Origin: Alphaproteobacteria bacterium
GTDB taxonomy: Bacteria > Pseudomonadota > Alphaproteobacteria > Rhodobacterales > Rhodobacteraceae
Length of the DNA stretch: 7,073 nucleotides
Assembly: GCA_003696705.1 (NCBI GenBank)
Contig: RFGD01000534.1
Span: 1-7,073, forward strand
Direction: 5' to 3'
Notes under the pieces: model-generated
Seen by the model: the letters and a program-made list of their open reading frames with translations, nothing else
The model's database searches: none
Told to the model about the DNA's origin: nothing
Shown: piece by piece, positions 1 to 5,552 of the stretch
Layout of the letters: each line of letters starts with the position of its first letter
Position numbering within the stretch: position 1 is the first letter of the stretch
Program-made: the position numbers and the translations under genes

Positions 1-942
1 CAGATCCTCGTTCGGGATGAGGTATTCCTTGCCATCGCGCGTGACGACCGAGACATAGCGGGCGCCAAGCGCGTTGATCCATCCGAACGTGTCGCCGAGA
101 GAGATGACGTCACCGGGCTTGATCGACCGATCCATGACGATGATGAGGCCCGAGACGAGGTTCGAGACAACCTTCTGAAGACCGAAGCCCAGCCCGACGC
201 CGATGGCGCCCGAAAGGACGGCGAGCGCCGTGAGGTCGAAGCCCACCGCCTTCAGCCCGATGAACACGGCGCTGCCGTAAAGGAGCACCTGCAGAAGCTT
301 GATCCCGAGGACCCGCACCGAGGGCGAGAGATCCGGGGCGGCCTCGATCCGGTGGCGCGCCGCGCGGCTGGCAACACCCGCGGCCCAGAGAAGGACCGAG
401 GTCACGACAATCCCCTTCAGGACCGCCAGGGCGCTGAGGCGAAAGTCGCCGAACTCGATGGCCAGCGACCCGAGAAGCACCGTGACGTCATCGAGAAGTC
501 CCAGGTAATAGAGCGCGATATAGGTCCACAGCCCGTATGTGACGACCTTCCGCGCCAGCGTGTTCCGCACCAGTCGTGCCGCGATGCCAACGGCAAGCCA
601 CGCCGTCGCAATCGTCGCCGCCAGCACCAGAAGATAACGGCGAGAGGGAAACGGCGAGATTTCCGCCATCACGCCCGCCGCCAGCCACGACAGCGCCATG
701 AACGCGATAAGCTGGATGCGGTTGCGCAGCACGACAAGGACACGCAGCTGCCATTTCGGCCGTCCCTCGAGCGAGCGCAGCCAGGCGTTCATCTTCGGCG
801 TCAGCCACAGCCTGACCCCGACGGCAAGCGCAAGGCAGGCCAGAAGAATGCCAAGCTGCGCAAGCCGGGATGGCAAGAGAAGGTTCTCGGCCCACGCGGC
901 CAGGGACGTGAGCCAGGTCTCGAACGCGTCGCGCATGTCCAT
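1..942 (-). CDS. MscS-family mechanosensitive ion channel (3' end outside window)
   Basis: Inner-membrane channel of the small-conductance mechanosensitive (MscS) family, expected to open under membrane tension and release solutes during osmotic downshock. The minus-strand frame is open for 314 codons from ATG at 942 to the window edge. Seen: several hydrophobic segments (about residues 28-47, 66-95, 102-122, 134-150, 170-190, 211-231), then the family's pore helix and start of the beta domain at about 236-314. The pore helix is glycine/alanine-rich with GAIGVGLGFGLQKVVSNLVS (245-264), followed by DRSIKPGD and GWINALGARYVSVVTRDGKE, and the visible part ends at IPNEDL, a normal place for the family's 'IPN' motif. 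The long N-terminal region before the core means more membrane helices than E. coli MscS. The start is uncertain: in-frame ATGs lie at 978, 942 and 936, none with a strong Shine-Dalgarno. I chose 942 because it gives a compact N-terminus. It is divergent from leuC and probably unrelated in function. Confidence 0.9.
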   Translation of the reverse strand, partial: MDMRDAFETWLTSLAAWAENLLLPSRLAQLGILLACLALAVGVRLWLTPKMNAWLRSLEGRPKWQLRVLVVLRNRIQLIAFMALSWLAAGVMAEISPFPSRRYLLVLAATIATAWLAVGIAARLVRNTLARKVVTYGLWTYIALYYLGLLDDVTVLLGSLAIEFGDFRLSALAVLKGIVVTSVLLWAAGVASRAARHRIEAAPDLSPSVRVLGIKLLQVLLYGSAVFIGLKAVGFDLTALAVLSGAIGVGLGFGLQKVVSNLVSGLIIVMDRSIKPGDVISLGDTFGWINALGARYVSVVTRDGKEYLIPNEDL

Positions 943-1011
943 GGATGCTTCGTTGCCCCGGGAATTTCCGGCGATCATGGCACGAGGCAAAGCTTCGTGG
1001 GAAGCCTGCAC

Positions 1012-1040
1012 TTGCGGGGGCGGCCTCCAGAATGTATCTC
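1012..1040 (+). promoter_or_regulatory. Possible sigma-70-type promoter for leuCD
   Basis: TTGCGG at 1012-1017 and TATCTC at 1035-1040 are separated by 17 bases. The -35 keeps the TTG core and the -10 keeps TAT, so the match is moderate. It is the best-spaced candidate I see on the plus strand between the divergent mscS-like gene and leuC. Transcription would start near 1047, giving leuC an untranslated leader of about 150 bases and placing the ATG at 1050 almost at the transcript 5' end. The assignment is by eye only. Confidence 0.4.
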
Positions 1041-1049
1041 GGGGCCAGG

Positions 1050-1136
1050 ATGACACGCATTTTCGACATGGACGACCGTGCCCGCCTGCCCTGGCGGTTC
1101 TTCGGTGCGACGCGCACCGTCCTTGCCCGCGCCTGA
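1050..1136 (+). CDS. Candidate 28-codon leader ORF upstream of leuC
   Basis: ATG at 1050 opens a 28-residue frame ending in TGA at 1134-1136, 63 bases before leuC. The peptide is arginine-rich (6 Arg), starts MTRIFDMDD and contains LPWRFFGATR. It has only two leucine codons (CTG, CTT), so it is not a classical leucine-attenuator peptide. The sequence GGGGCCAGG just before the ATG gives only a weak Shine-Dalgarno. If the promoter at 1012-1040 is right, the ORF would be nearly leaderless. Most of its codons end in G or C, which fits coding but also fits the background. The frame is open further upstream, to 945, but that part overlaps the opposite gene's start. I do not recognise the peptide. 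It could be a regulatory upstream ORF, a small protein, or chance. Confidence 0.33.
   Translation: MTRIFDMDDRARLPWRFFGATRTVLARA
1103..1119 (+). promoter_or_regulatory. Hairpin inside the leuC leader
   Basis: A perfect 7-bp inverted repeat: CGGTGCG (1103-1109), loop ACG, CGCACCG (1113-1119). It lies inside the 28-codon ORF. Part of the right arm (GCGCAC, 1112-1117) could instead pair with GTGCGC at 1151-1156, so two mutually exclusive folds are possible. No T-run follows, so it is not an intrinsic terminator as it stands. In DNA this rich in G+C such repeats occur by chance, so a regulatory role is only a suggestion. Confidence 0.3.
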
Positions 1137-1199
1137 GCGCGACGCGGCGCGTGCGCCCACCTCACACCACCATCACACGCCTTACGGGAGAGGACCGAG

Positions 1200-2606
1200 A
1201 TGACCGCCCCGAAGACCCTCTATGACAAGATCTGGGATGCCCACGTCGTGCACGAGGCCGACGATGGCACCTGCCTTCTCTATATCGACCGCCACCTCGT
1301 GCACGAGGTGACGAGCCCGCAGGCATTCGAAGGCCTGCGCATGGCCGGCCGGCGGGTGCGCTGCCCCGAGAAGACCGTGGCCGTTCCCGACCACAACGTG
1401 CCGACCGATGAAAGCCGCCTCAAGGGCATCGACAACGAGGAAAGCCGCATTCAGGTCGAGACGCTGAAGCGCAATGCCGAGGAGTTCGGCATCGAATACT
1501 ATGACGTCAACGACCCGCGGCAGGGCATCGTCCACATCATCGGCCCTGAACAGGGGTGGACGCTGCCGGGAACGACAATCGTCTGCGGTGACAGCCACAC
1601 GGCGACGCACGGGGCCTTCGGGGCGCTTGCCCACGGCATCGGCACCTCGGAGGTCGAGCACGTCCTTGCCACCCAGACCCTGATCCAGAAGAAGTCGAAG
1701 AACATGCTGGTCGAGGTGACGGGCACGCCCGGCCCCGGGGTCACGGCCAAGGACATCACGCTGTCCATCATCGGCGCGACGGGCACGGCAGGCGGAACCG
1801 GGCACGTGATCGAATACGCCGGCGAGGCGATCCGCGGCCTTTCGATGGAAGGGCGGATGACGGTCTGCAACATGGCGATCGAGGGCGGGGCCCGTGCCGG
1901 CCTCATCGCCCCGGACGAAAAGACCTTCGAATACATCAAGGGCCGCCCGCACGCCCCGAAGGGCGCGGCCTGGGAGATGGCGCTCGAATACTGGAAGACA
2001 CTCAGGTCGGACCCCGGGGCGCATTACGACAAGGTCGTGACGCTAAGGGCCGAGGATATCGCCCCCGTCGTCACCTGGGGCACCAGCCCCGAGGACGTGC
2101 TGCCCATCACCGCCACCGTCCCCCACCCCGAGGATTTCGAGGGGCCGAAGGTCGAAGCGGCGCGGCGCGCCCTCGAATACATGGGCCTCACGCCCGGACA
2201 GAAGTTGACCGAGGTCGAGATCGACACGGTGTTCATCGGCTCGTGCACCAACGGCCGCATCGAGGATCTGCGCGAAGTGGCGCGCATCGTCGAGGGCCGC
2301 CGCGTGAAGGAAGGCGTCCGCGCCATGATCGTGCCGGGCTCTGGCCTCGTGCGCCAGCAGGCCGAGGAAGAGGGCATCGCCCAGAAGCTCATCGAGGCCG
2401 GGTTCGAATGGCGGTTGCCGGGCTGTTCGATGTGCCTTGGCATGAACCCCGACCAGCTTCGCCCCGGTGAACGCTGCGCCTCGACCTCGAACCGGAATTT
2501 CGAAGGCCGTCAGGGACGCGGCGGACGAACGCATCTGGTCAGCCCGGCAATGGCCGCGGCCGCGGCGATCACGGGCCGCCTGACCGACGTGCGCGAACTC
2601 ATCTGA
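1200..2606 (+). CDS. leuC: 3-isopropylmalate dehydratase large subunit
   Basis: Large subunit of isopropylmalate isomerase (EC 4.2.1.33), which with LeuD converts 2-isopropylmalate to 3-isopropylmalate in the cytoplasm, the second committed step of leucine synthesis. The length of 468 residues is normal. Seen: the aconitase-superfamily signature around GDSHTATHGAFGALAHGIG (130-148), and the three cysteines expected to hold the [4Fe-4S] cluster: C349 in GSCTNGRIEDLR, and C409 and C412 in LPGCSMCLGMNPD. The C-terminus (SNRNFEGRQGRGGRTHLVSP) is also typical. The start is well supported: the purine-rich GGGAGAGGA at 1186-1194 ends 5 bases before the ATG, and MTAPKTLYDKIWDAH is a normal LeuC N-terminus. 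leuD follows after 27 bases, so the subunits are almost certainly co-transcribed. Nothing is missing or broken. Confidence 0.98.
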   Translation: MTAPKTLYDKIWDAHVVHEADDGTCLLYIDRHLVHEVTSPQAFEGLRMAGRRVRCPEKTVAVPDHNVPTDESRLKGIDNEESRIQVETLKRNAEEFGIEYYDVNDPRQGIVHIIGPEQGWTLPGTTIVCGDSHTATHGAFGALAHGIGTSEVEHVLATQTLIQKKSKNMLVEVTGTPGPGVTAKDITLSIIGATGTAGGTGHVIEYAGEAIRGLSMEGRMTVCNMAIEGGARAGLIAPDEKTFEYIKGRPHAPKGAAWEMALEYWKTLRSDPGAHYDKVVTLRAEDIAPVVTWGTSPEDVLPITATVPHPEDFEGPKVEAARRALEYMGLTPGQKLTEVEIDTVFIGSCTNGRIEDLREVARIVEGRRVKEGVRAMIVPGSGLVRQQAEEEGIAQKLIEAGFEWRLPGCSMCLGMNPDQLRPGERCASTSNRNFEGRQGRGGRTHLVSPAMAAAAAITGRLTDVRELI

Positions 2607-2633
2607 CGCGGCCTTTCAGGAAGGACAAGGCAC

Positions 2634-3239
2634 ATGGAAAAATTCACGACCGTCACGGGGATCGCGGCGCCCTTGCCGCTGATCAACGTCGACACCGACA
2701 TGATCATCCCCAAGCAGTTCCTGAAGACGATCAAGCGTTCGGGGCTGGGGAAGAACCTTTTCGACGAGATGCGCTATGACGAGAACGGGAACGAAAACCC
2801 CGATTTCGTCCTCAACAAGCCCCCGTACCGCAACGCCGAGATCCTGGTCGCGGGCGACAATTTCGGCTGCGGATCCTCGCGCGAGCATGCGCCCTGGGCG
2901 CTCAAGGACTTCGGCATCCGGGTCATCATTGCCCCGTCCTTTGCCGACATCTTCTACAACAACTGCTTCAAGAACGGCATCCTGCCGATCACCCTGCCCG
3001 CGGACGAGGTCGAGGAGCTGATGCGCGAGGCCGAGAAGGGCGAGAACGCGCGCATGACCGTCGATCTCGAAGCCCAGACCATCACCACCGCCGATGGCAA
3101 GGTGCATCGCTTCGACATCGATCCGTTCCGCAAGCACTGCCTTCTCGAGGGGCTCGACGACATCGGCCTGACGATGGAGAAGGTCGCCCATATCGACGCC
3201 TTCGAAGCGCGCGCCCGGGCCGAACGACCCTGGCTCTGA
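2634..3239 (+). CDS. leuD: 3-isopropylmalate dehydratase small subunit
   Basis: Small (swivel-domain) subunit of isopropylmalate isomerase, partner of LeuC. The 201-residue length is typical of the bacterial family. Seen: NVDTDMIIPKQFL (18-30) near the N-terminus, and the conserved substrate-binding loop GCGSSREHAPWAL (78-90), where the Ser-Ser-Arg segment is expected to contact the substrate. PSFADIFYNNCFKNGILPI (101-119) is the usual following block. AGGAAGGA lies about 9 bases before the ATG and fixes the start. The gene sits 27 bases after leuC with no room for a promoter or terminator. A strong hairpin follows its stop codon, so the leuCD transcript probably ends there rather than running on to leuB. 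Confidence 0.98.
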   Translation: MEKFTTVTGIAAPLPLINVDTDMIIPKQFLKTIKRSGLGKNLFDEMRYDENGNENPDFVLNKPPYRNAEILVAGDNFGCGSSREHAPWALKDFGIRVIIAPSFADIFYNNCFKNGILPITLPADEVEELMREAEKGENARMTVDLEAQTITTADGKVHRFDIDPFRKHCLLEGLDDIGLTMEKVAHIDAFEARARAERPWL

Positions 3240-3265
3240 CGGCGGCGCAGGACGCCGGACGAACC

Positions 3266-3303
3266 GGACGCGTCGGGCCCCGGGGCGGGGCGCCGGCGCG
3301 TCC
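3266..3303 (+). terminator. Probable terminator of leuCD
   Basis: Inverted repeat beginning 27 bases after the leuD stop. The outer stem pairs GGACGCGTCGG (3266-3276) with CCGGCGCGTCC (3293-3303), 11 pairs including one G-U. It continues inward as GCCCC (3277-3281) with GGGGC (3287-3291), leaving one bulged G (3292) and a 5-base loop. That is about 16 pairs, nearly all G-C. The following bases (CCTTCCTG, 3304-3311) are pyrimidine-rich but not a true T-run, so termination efficiency is uncertain. This is the strongest hairpin I found in the window. Confidence 0.62.
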
Positions 3304-3375
3304 CCTTCCTGATGCAACCCGGTGACAGTTCCCCGGAAACGGGTGCCGTCCGATTCCCCGCGAGTCTTCAAGGAC

Positions 3376-3405
3376 TTGCCTCATGGGCCGAAATTGGGCA
3401 AGAAT
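3376..3405 (+). promoter_or_regulatory. Possible promoter of the membrane protein / exported protein unit
   Basis: TTGCCT (3376-3381) and AAGAAT (3400-3405) are separated by 18 bases, each matching the sigma-70 consensus at 4 of 6 positions. The surrounding 3370-3480 stretch is visibly richer in A+T than the coding DNA on either side, as expected of a regulatory region. It lies after the leuCD hairpin and before the GTG start at 3503, leaving a leader of about 90 bases. The inverted repeat at 3392-3416 overlaps the proposed -10. Confidence 0.4.
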
Positions 3406-3416
3406 GTGGCCCAATT
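3392..3416. repeat. Perfect inverted repeat, candidate operator
   Basis: AATTGGGC (3392-3399) and GCCCAATT (3409-3416) form perfect 8-bp arms around a 9-base spacer, with 17 bp between arm centres, about 1.6 helical turns. A second pairing, TGGGCC (3384-3389) with GGCCCA (3408-3413), is also possible. The arms mix A/T and G/C, so they are less likely to arise by chance than the G/C-only repeats elsewhere in the window. The position over the proposed -10 suggests a dimeric regulator site. An RNA hairpin is the alternative. I do not recognise the motif as that of a named regulator. Confidence 0.5.
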
Positions 3417-3432
3417 GAGGCGGCCTGTGGCC
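3405..3432. repeat. Direct repeat TGTGGCC spaced 21 bp
   Basis: TGTGGCC occurs at 3405-3411 and again at 3426-3432, exactly 21 bp apart or two helical turns. Similarity continues past the 7-mer: the copies read TGTGGCCCAATTGA and TGTGGCCAAGTGA. The first copy overlaps the right arm of the inverted repeat at 3392-3416. Helically phased copies fit a protein binding the same face of the DNA, but a 7-mer pair alone is weak evidence. Confidence 0.35.
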
Positions 3433-3488
3433 AAGTGAAAAACCAGAGACCAAGACCGGCTGAACGCGGCACAAGATCGCGCCGGCAT

Positions 3489-3494
3489 GAGGTG
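3489..3494 (+). promoter_or_regulatory. Shine-Dalgarno that decides the GTG start at 3503
   Basis: GAGGTG at 3489-3494 lies 8 bases before GTG at 3503-3505. This is the best ribosome binding site near the start of the frame, and it supports a GTG rather than ATG start for the membrane protein gene. The first internal in-frame ATG codons (at about residue 78) would remove two hydrophobic segments. Confidence 0.7.
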
Positions 3495-3502
3495 GGCGAG
3501 CA

Positions 3503-4345
3503 GTGATTTCCCGGCTGATCAGCGCTGGCGCGAGGGCGGCACTCGTCCTTCTGCTTGTGCTTACGCCTTCCCTGATCCTGCCGGGTCAGGGCAAGGATGT
3601 TGCCGACGCGCTTCTTGTCGTCGCCGCCTTCCTTTCGATCCTGACCTTCATCGAATACGCGACCGAGTTTCCGTCGCTCGTCGAGTTCCGCGATGCGCCC
3701 CCCTTCAATCGCCTGCGCTTCCTCACGCTGTTCATGACGGTTCTTCTTCTGTCGGTCGTGGCGCGCGCCGAATTCGACCCGACGCTGATGGTGCGCGTGG
3801 TGCGCGCGGTCGGGCTCGTCGTCGGCTATGCGATGGACTTTCCCTACAGTCCCGTGCGCCTTGTCGTCCTTGTCCTGCCGGAATCGAGTGAGCCCGGTCA
3901 CGTCATCATGGTGCGGTCGATGGCCGGGCTTGCCTATCTGACGTCGCTTGTCATGCTTGCGGTCTTCGTCATCGTCATCCGGCTGCAGAACTGGCCCGAG
4001 AACAACGGCCCCTTCAACTTGTGGGTCAACCTTCCCACCTTCGACCCGACGTCGGGCGGCGACATCGTGGATCACCTGAACCGGGACGCGCGGCTCAACA
4101 TCATCGCCGGCTTCGTCCTGCCCTTCGTCTTGCCCGGGATCGCCCGTCTCGGCGCCAACCAGCTCGAGCCCGGGGCGCTTCTGTCGCCGCAGGCGATGGT
4201 CTGGACCCTGACGCTCTGGGCCTTTCTGCCGGCCAGCCTGTTCATGCGCGGCATCGCGCTCGGGCGCATCGCCGACACGATTGCCGAGGAACGCAAGGCC
4301 GAGGAAGCGCGGCGTACAAGGCTGATCGGCGTTCGCCACGCATGA
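3503..4345 (+). CDS. Multi-pass membrane protein of unknown function
   Basis: A 280-residue protein that I cannot assign to a named family. Visible hydrophobic segments lie at about 11-28, 34-52, 71-87, possibly 98-124 (broken by YAMDFPYSPVR), 138-160, 199-218 and 231-252, so six or seven inner-membrane passes are likely. Between the fifth and sixth (about 161-198) is a polar loop with NWPENNGPFNLWVNLPTFDP and GGDIVDHLNRDARLN. The C-terminal tail (253-280) is charged and looks helical, with RIADTIAEERKAEEARRTR. There is no obvious nucleotide-binding, protease or transporter signature. The GTG start is set by GAGGTG at 3489-3494. The stop overlaps the next gene's ATG in ATGA (4342-4345), implying translational coupling. 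A leucine-pathway role is not evident; a shared role with the exported downstream protein is my inference. Confidence 0.85.
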   Translation: MISRLISAGARAALVLLLVLTPSLILPGQGKDVADALLVVAAFLSILTFIEYATEFPSLVEFRDAPPFNRLRFLTLFMTVLLLSVVARAEFDPTLMVRVVRAVGLVVGYAMDFPYSPVRLVVLVLPESSEPGHVIMVRSMAGLAYLTSLVMLAVFVIVIRLQNWPENNGPFNLWVNLPTFDPTSGGDIVDHLNRDARLNIIAGFVLPFVLPGIARLGANQLEPGALLSPQAMVWTLTLWAFLPASLFMRGIALGRIADTIAEERKAEEARRTRLIGVRHA

Positions 4346-5454
4346 CGGCCCGGCGCCTTCCCGCCACCCTCGGGGCGATCCTTGCCCTTGTCCTTCTGTC
4401 CTGCCTCGGGCCCGCGCGCGCCGACATCCGCATCGCCACCTTTGCCGCCGAGCTCTACCGGGACGGCCCCGGGATCCTCGTGCGCGACCTGGCGGATGGC
4501 AGAGATCCGGCCGTCGAGGCCACCGTCGAGATCCTCGCGACCGTCGCGCCCGACATCCTTGTCCTGACACGCATCGACCATGACGCCGATCTGGTCGCGC
4601 TCGGGCTCTTGCGGGACCGGCTGAAGGCATCGGGGCTCGACTACCCCCACGTCTTCGCCGCCGAGCCGAACAGCGGCATGGCGACGGGTGTCGATCTTGA
4701 CGGTGACGGCCGCCTCGGCACGCCGCGGGATGCTCAGGGCTATGGCCGCTTCCGCGGCGCGCGGGGCATGGCCATCCTTTCCCGTTTCCCGATCCTGCGC
4801 GATCGGGTCCGGGACTTCTCGGCCCTTCTGTGGAAGGATCTGCCGGGCGACGGGCTTGACCCCCCGCCCTTCCCCTCGGCGGCGGCAAGGGCCGTCCAGC
4901 GGCTTTCTTCGACGGGACACTGGATCGTTCCCATCGCGGTGGACGAACGCCATGTCCTCAACGTCCTTGCCTTCGCGGCCACCGCGCCCGTCTTCGACGG
5001 CCCCGAGGACCGGAACGGCATCCGCAACCGGGACGAGATCCGGCTGTGGACGCGCGTGCTTGACGGTCTGGCACCGGACGGCCAACCGCTGACCGAGCCG
5101 TTCGTGATCGCGGGGCTCGCGAACCTCGACCCCTTCGACGGCGAAGGGCGCCATGATGCGATCCGCCAGCTCCTTGCCCATCCCCGCCTTCAGGATCCGA
5201 AACCGAAAAGCGAGGGAGGCGCCGCGCAAGCGCAGAAGGGTGCCAGCGCGCACAGGGGCGATCCCGCACTCGACACCGCAAGCTGGCCCGGCGAAGGGCC
5301 CGGCGCGCTCCGGGTGGACTACGTCCTGCCGTCCGCCGAGCTTCGCGTGACGGGGTCGGGGGTCTTCTGGCCCACCGAAGGCCCCGGCGCCCGCGCGGCG
5401 CGCCTGGCTTCTGCCCATCGGCTCGTCTGGGTCGACGTCGCCTTCCCCGACTGA
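4342..5454 (+). CDS. Exported endonuclease/exonuclease/phosphatase-fold protein, probably with a degenerate active site
   Basis: A 370-residue protein of the DNase I-like endonuclease/exonuclease/phosphatase superfamily, whose members cleave phosphodiester or phosphoester bonds with a bound metal. Seen: an N-terminal signal (basic MTARR, hydrophobic 9-20, cleavage-like ARA at 25-27), so it acts outside the cytoplasm. C21 in LLSC could alternatively be a lipoprotein site. Superfamily blocks appear in order: IRIATF (29-34), PDILVL (70-75), RGMAILSRFPI (141-151), AGLANLDP (257-264), RVDYVLPS (324-331) and HRLVWVD (359-365). Several usual catalytic positions look replaced (by-eye alignment): Asn after ATF is A35, the 'QE' Glu is R77, the 'H' before the ATAPV segment is A212, the 'GDxN' Asp is L259, and the 'SDH' Asp is A358. 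N261, D326 and H359 remain. The ATG at 4342 overlaps the upstream stop by 4 bases. DGDGR at 120-124 resembles a calcium loop but is short. Confidence 0.82.
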   Translation: MTARRLPATLGAILALVLLSCLGPARADIRIATFAAELYRDGPGILVRDLADGRDPAVEATVEILATVAPDILVLTRIDHDADLVALGLLRDRLKASGLDYPHVFAAEPNSGMATGVDLDGDGRLGTPRDAQGYGRFRGARGMAILSRFPILRDRVRDFSALLWKDLPGDGLDPPPFPSAAARAVQRLSSTGHWIVPIAVDERHVLNVLAFAATAPVFDGPEDRNGIRNRDEIRLWTRVLDGLAPDGQPLTEPFVIAGLANLDPFDGEGRHDAIRQLLAHPRLQDPKPKSEGGAAQAQKGASAHRGDPALDTASWPGEGPGALRVDYVLPSAELRVTGSGVFWPTEGPGARAARLASAHRLVWVDVAFPD

Positions 5455-5488
5455 GCCCCAGCCCGCGCGACCGGGACATCGAAGCGGC

Positions 5489-5517
5489 TTGATTCCGTCG
5501 CCCCGGCAAGCTAGGCC
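5489..5517 (+). promoter_or_regulatory. Probable promoter of leuB
   Basis: TTGATT (5489-5494) and TAGGCC (5512-5517) are separated by 17 bases. The -35 is good (TTGA kept), while the -10 keeps only TA. A -10 of this type with a GC-rich spacer fits my impression of Rhodobacterales promoters, which is recollection rather than a computed match. Transcription would begin near 5524, about 29 bases before the leuB ATG. It lies in the 98-base gap (5455-5552) after the preceding gene, so leuB can be expressed apart from the upstream unit. Confidence 0.45.
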
Positions 5518-5526
5518 AGCGGCGAC
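5497..5526. repeat. Short inverted repeat across the leuB promoter region
   Basis: GTCGCC (5497-5502) and GGCGAC (5521-5526) are perfect 6-bp arms separated by 18 bases, flanking the proposed -10 of leuB. The placement suits an operator, but 6-bp G/C-rich arms are common by chance in this DNA, so this is a weak call. Confidence 0.22.
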
Positions 5527-5552
5527 ATTCCGACAGGCAAGGAGCAGCCGCG

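Noticed and set aside
120..300. Possibility that the window start belongs to a different gene from the one at 942
   Set aside because: The minus frame is open without a stop from 942 to 1, and the MscS pore helix and beta-domain start follow in the right order.
352..1053. 233-residue plus-strand ORF over the mscS-like gene
   Set aside because: It is antisense to a clear MscS-family frame. Its product is basic, Arg/Gln/Pro-rich and has no recognisable domain, as expected of a shadow frame in GC-rich DNA.
488..1165. 225-residue minus-strand ORF spanning the mscS start and the leuC leader
   Set aside because: It is in a different frame from the MscS protein, is rich in Arg/Ala/Gly and overlaps most of the real gene.
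1165..1176. Four consecutive His codons (CACCACCATCAC) just before leuC, resembling a histidine leader peptide
   Set aside because: The frame has only GTG/TTG starts nearby without a ribosome site, it ends by running into the leuC start, and histidine control of leucine genes makes no sense. It is probably chance, or a purine-poor spacer before the ribosome site.
3332..3343. Small CCCG-GAAA-CGGG stem-loop in the leuD-downstream gap
   Set aside because: Only 4 base pairs. The GNRA-like loop is attractive, but the stem is too short to call in this base composition.
3312..3506. 64-residue ORF in the leuD-downstream gap whose TGA overlaps the GTG start (GTGA)
   Set aside because: The overlap imitates translational coupling, but codon use is unlike the neighbours (repeated AGA, CAA, plus CGA, GGA, AGT, TGT), there is no ribosome binding site at its ATG, and it covers the terminator tail and promoter candidates.
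3368..4888. 506-residue minus-strand ORF opposite the membrane protein and exported protein genes
   Set aside because: Long antisense frames are common in DNA with strong G/C third-position bias. The product is low-complexity Arg/Gly/Asp-rich, while the plus-strand genes have ribosome sites, a signal peptide and recognisable motifs.
4072..5418. 448-residue minus-strand ORF opposite the exported protein gene
   Set aside because: It mirrors the plus-strand coding frame and has no family resemblance.
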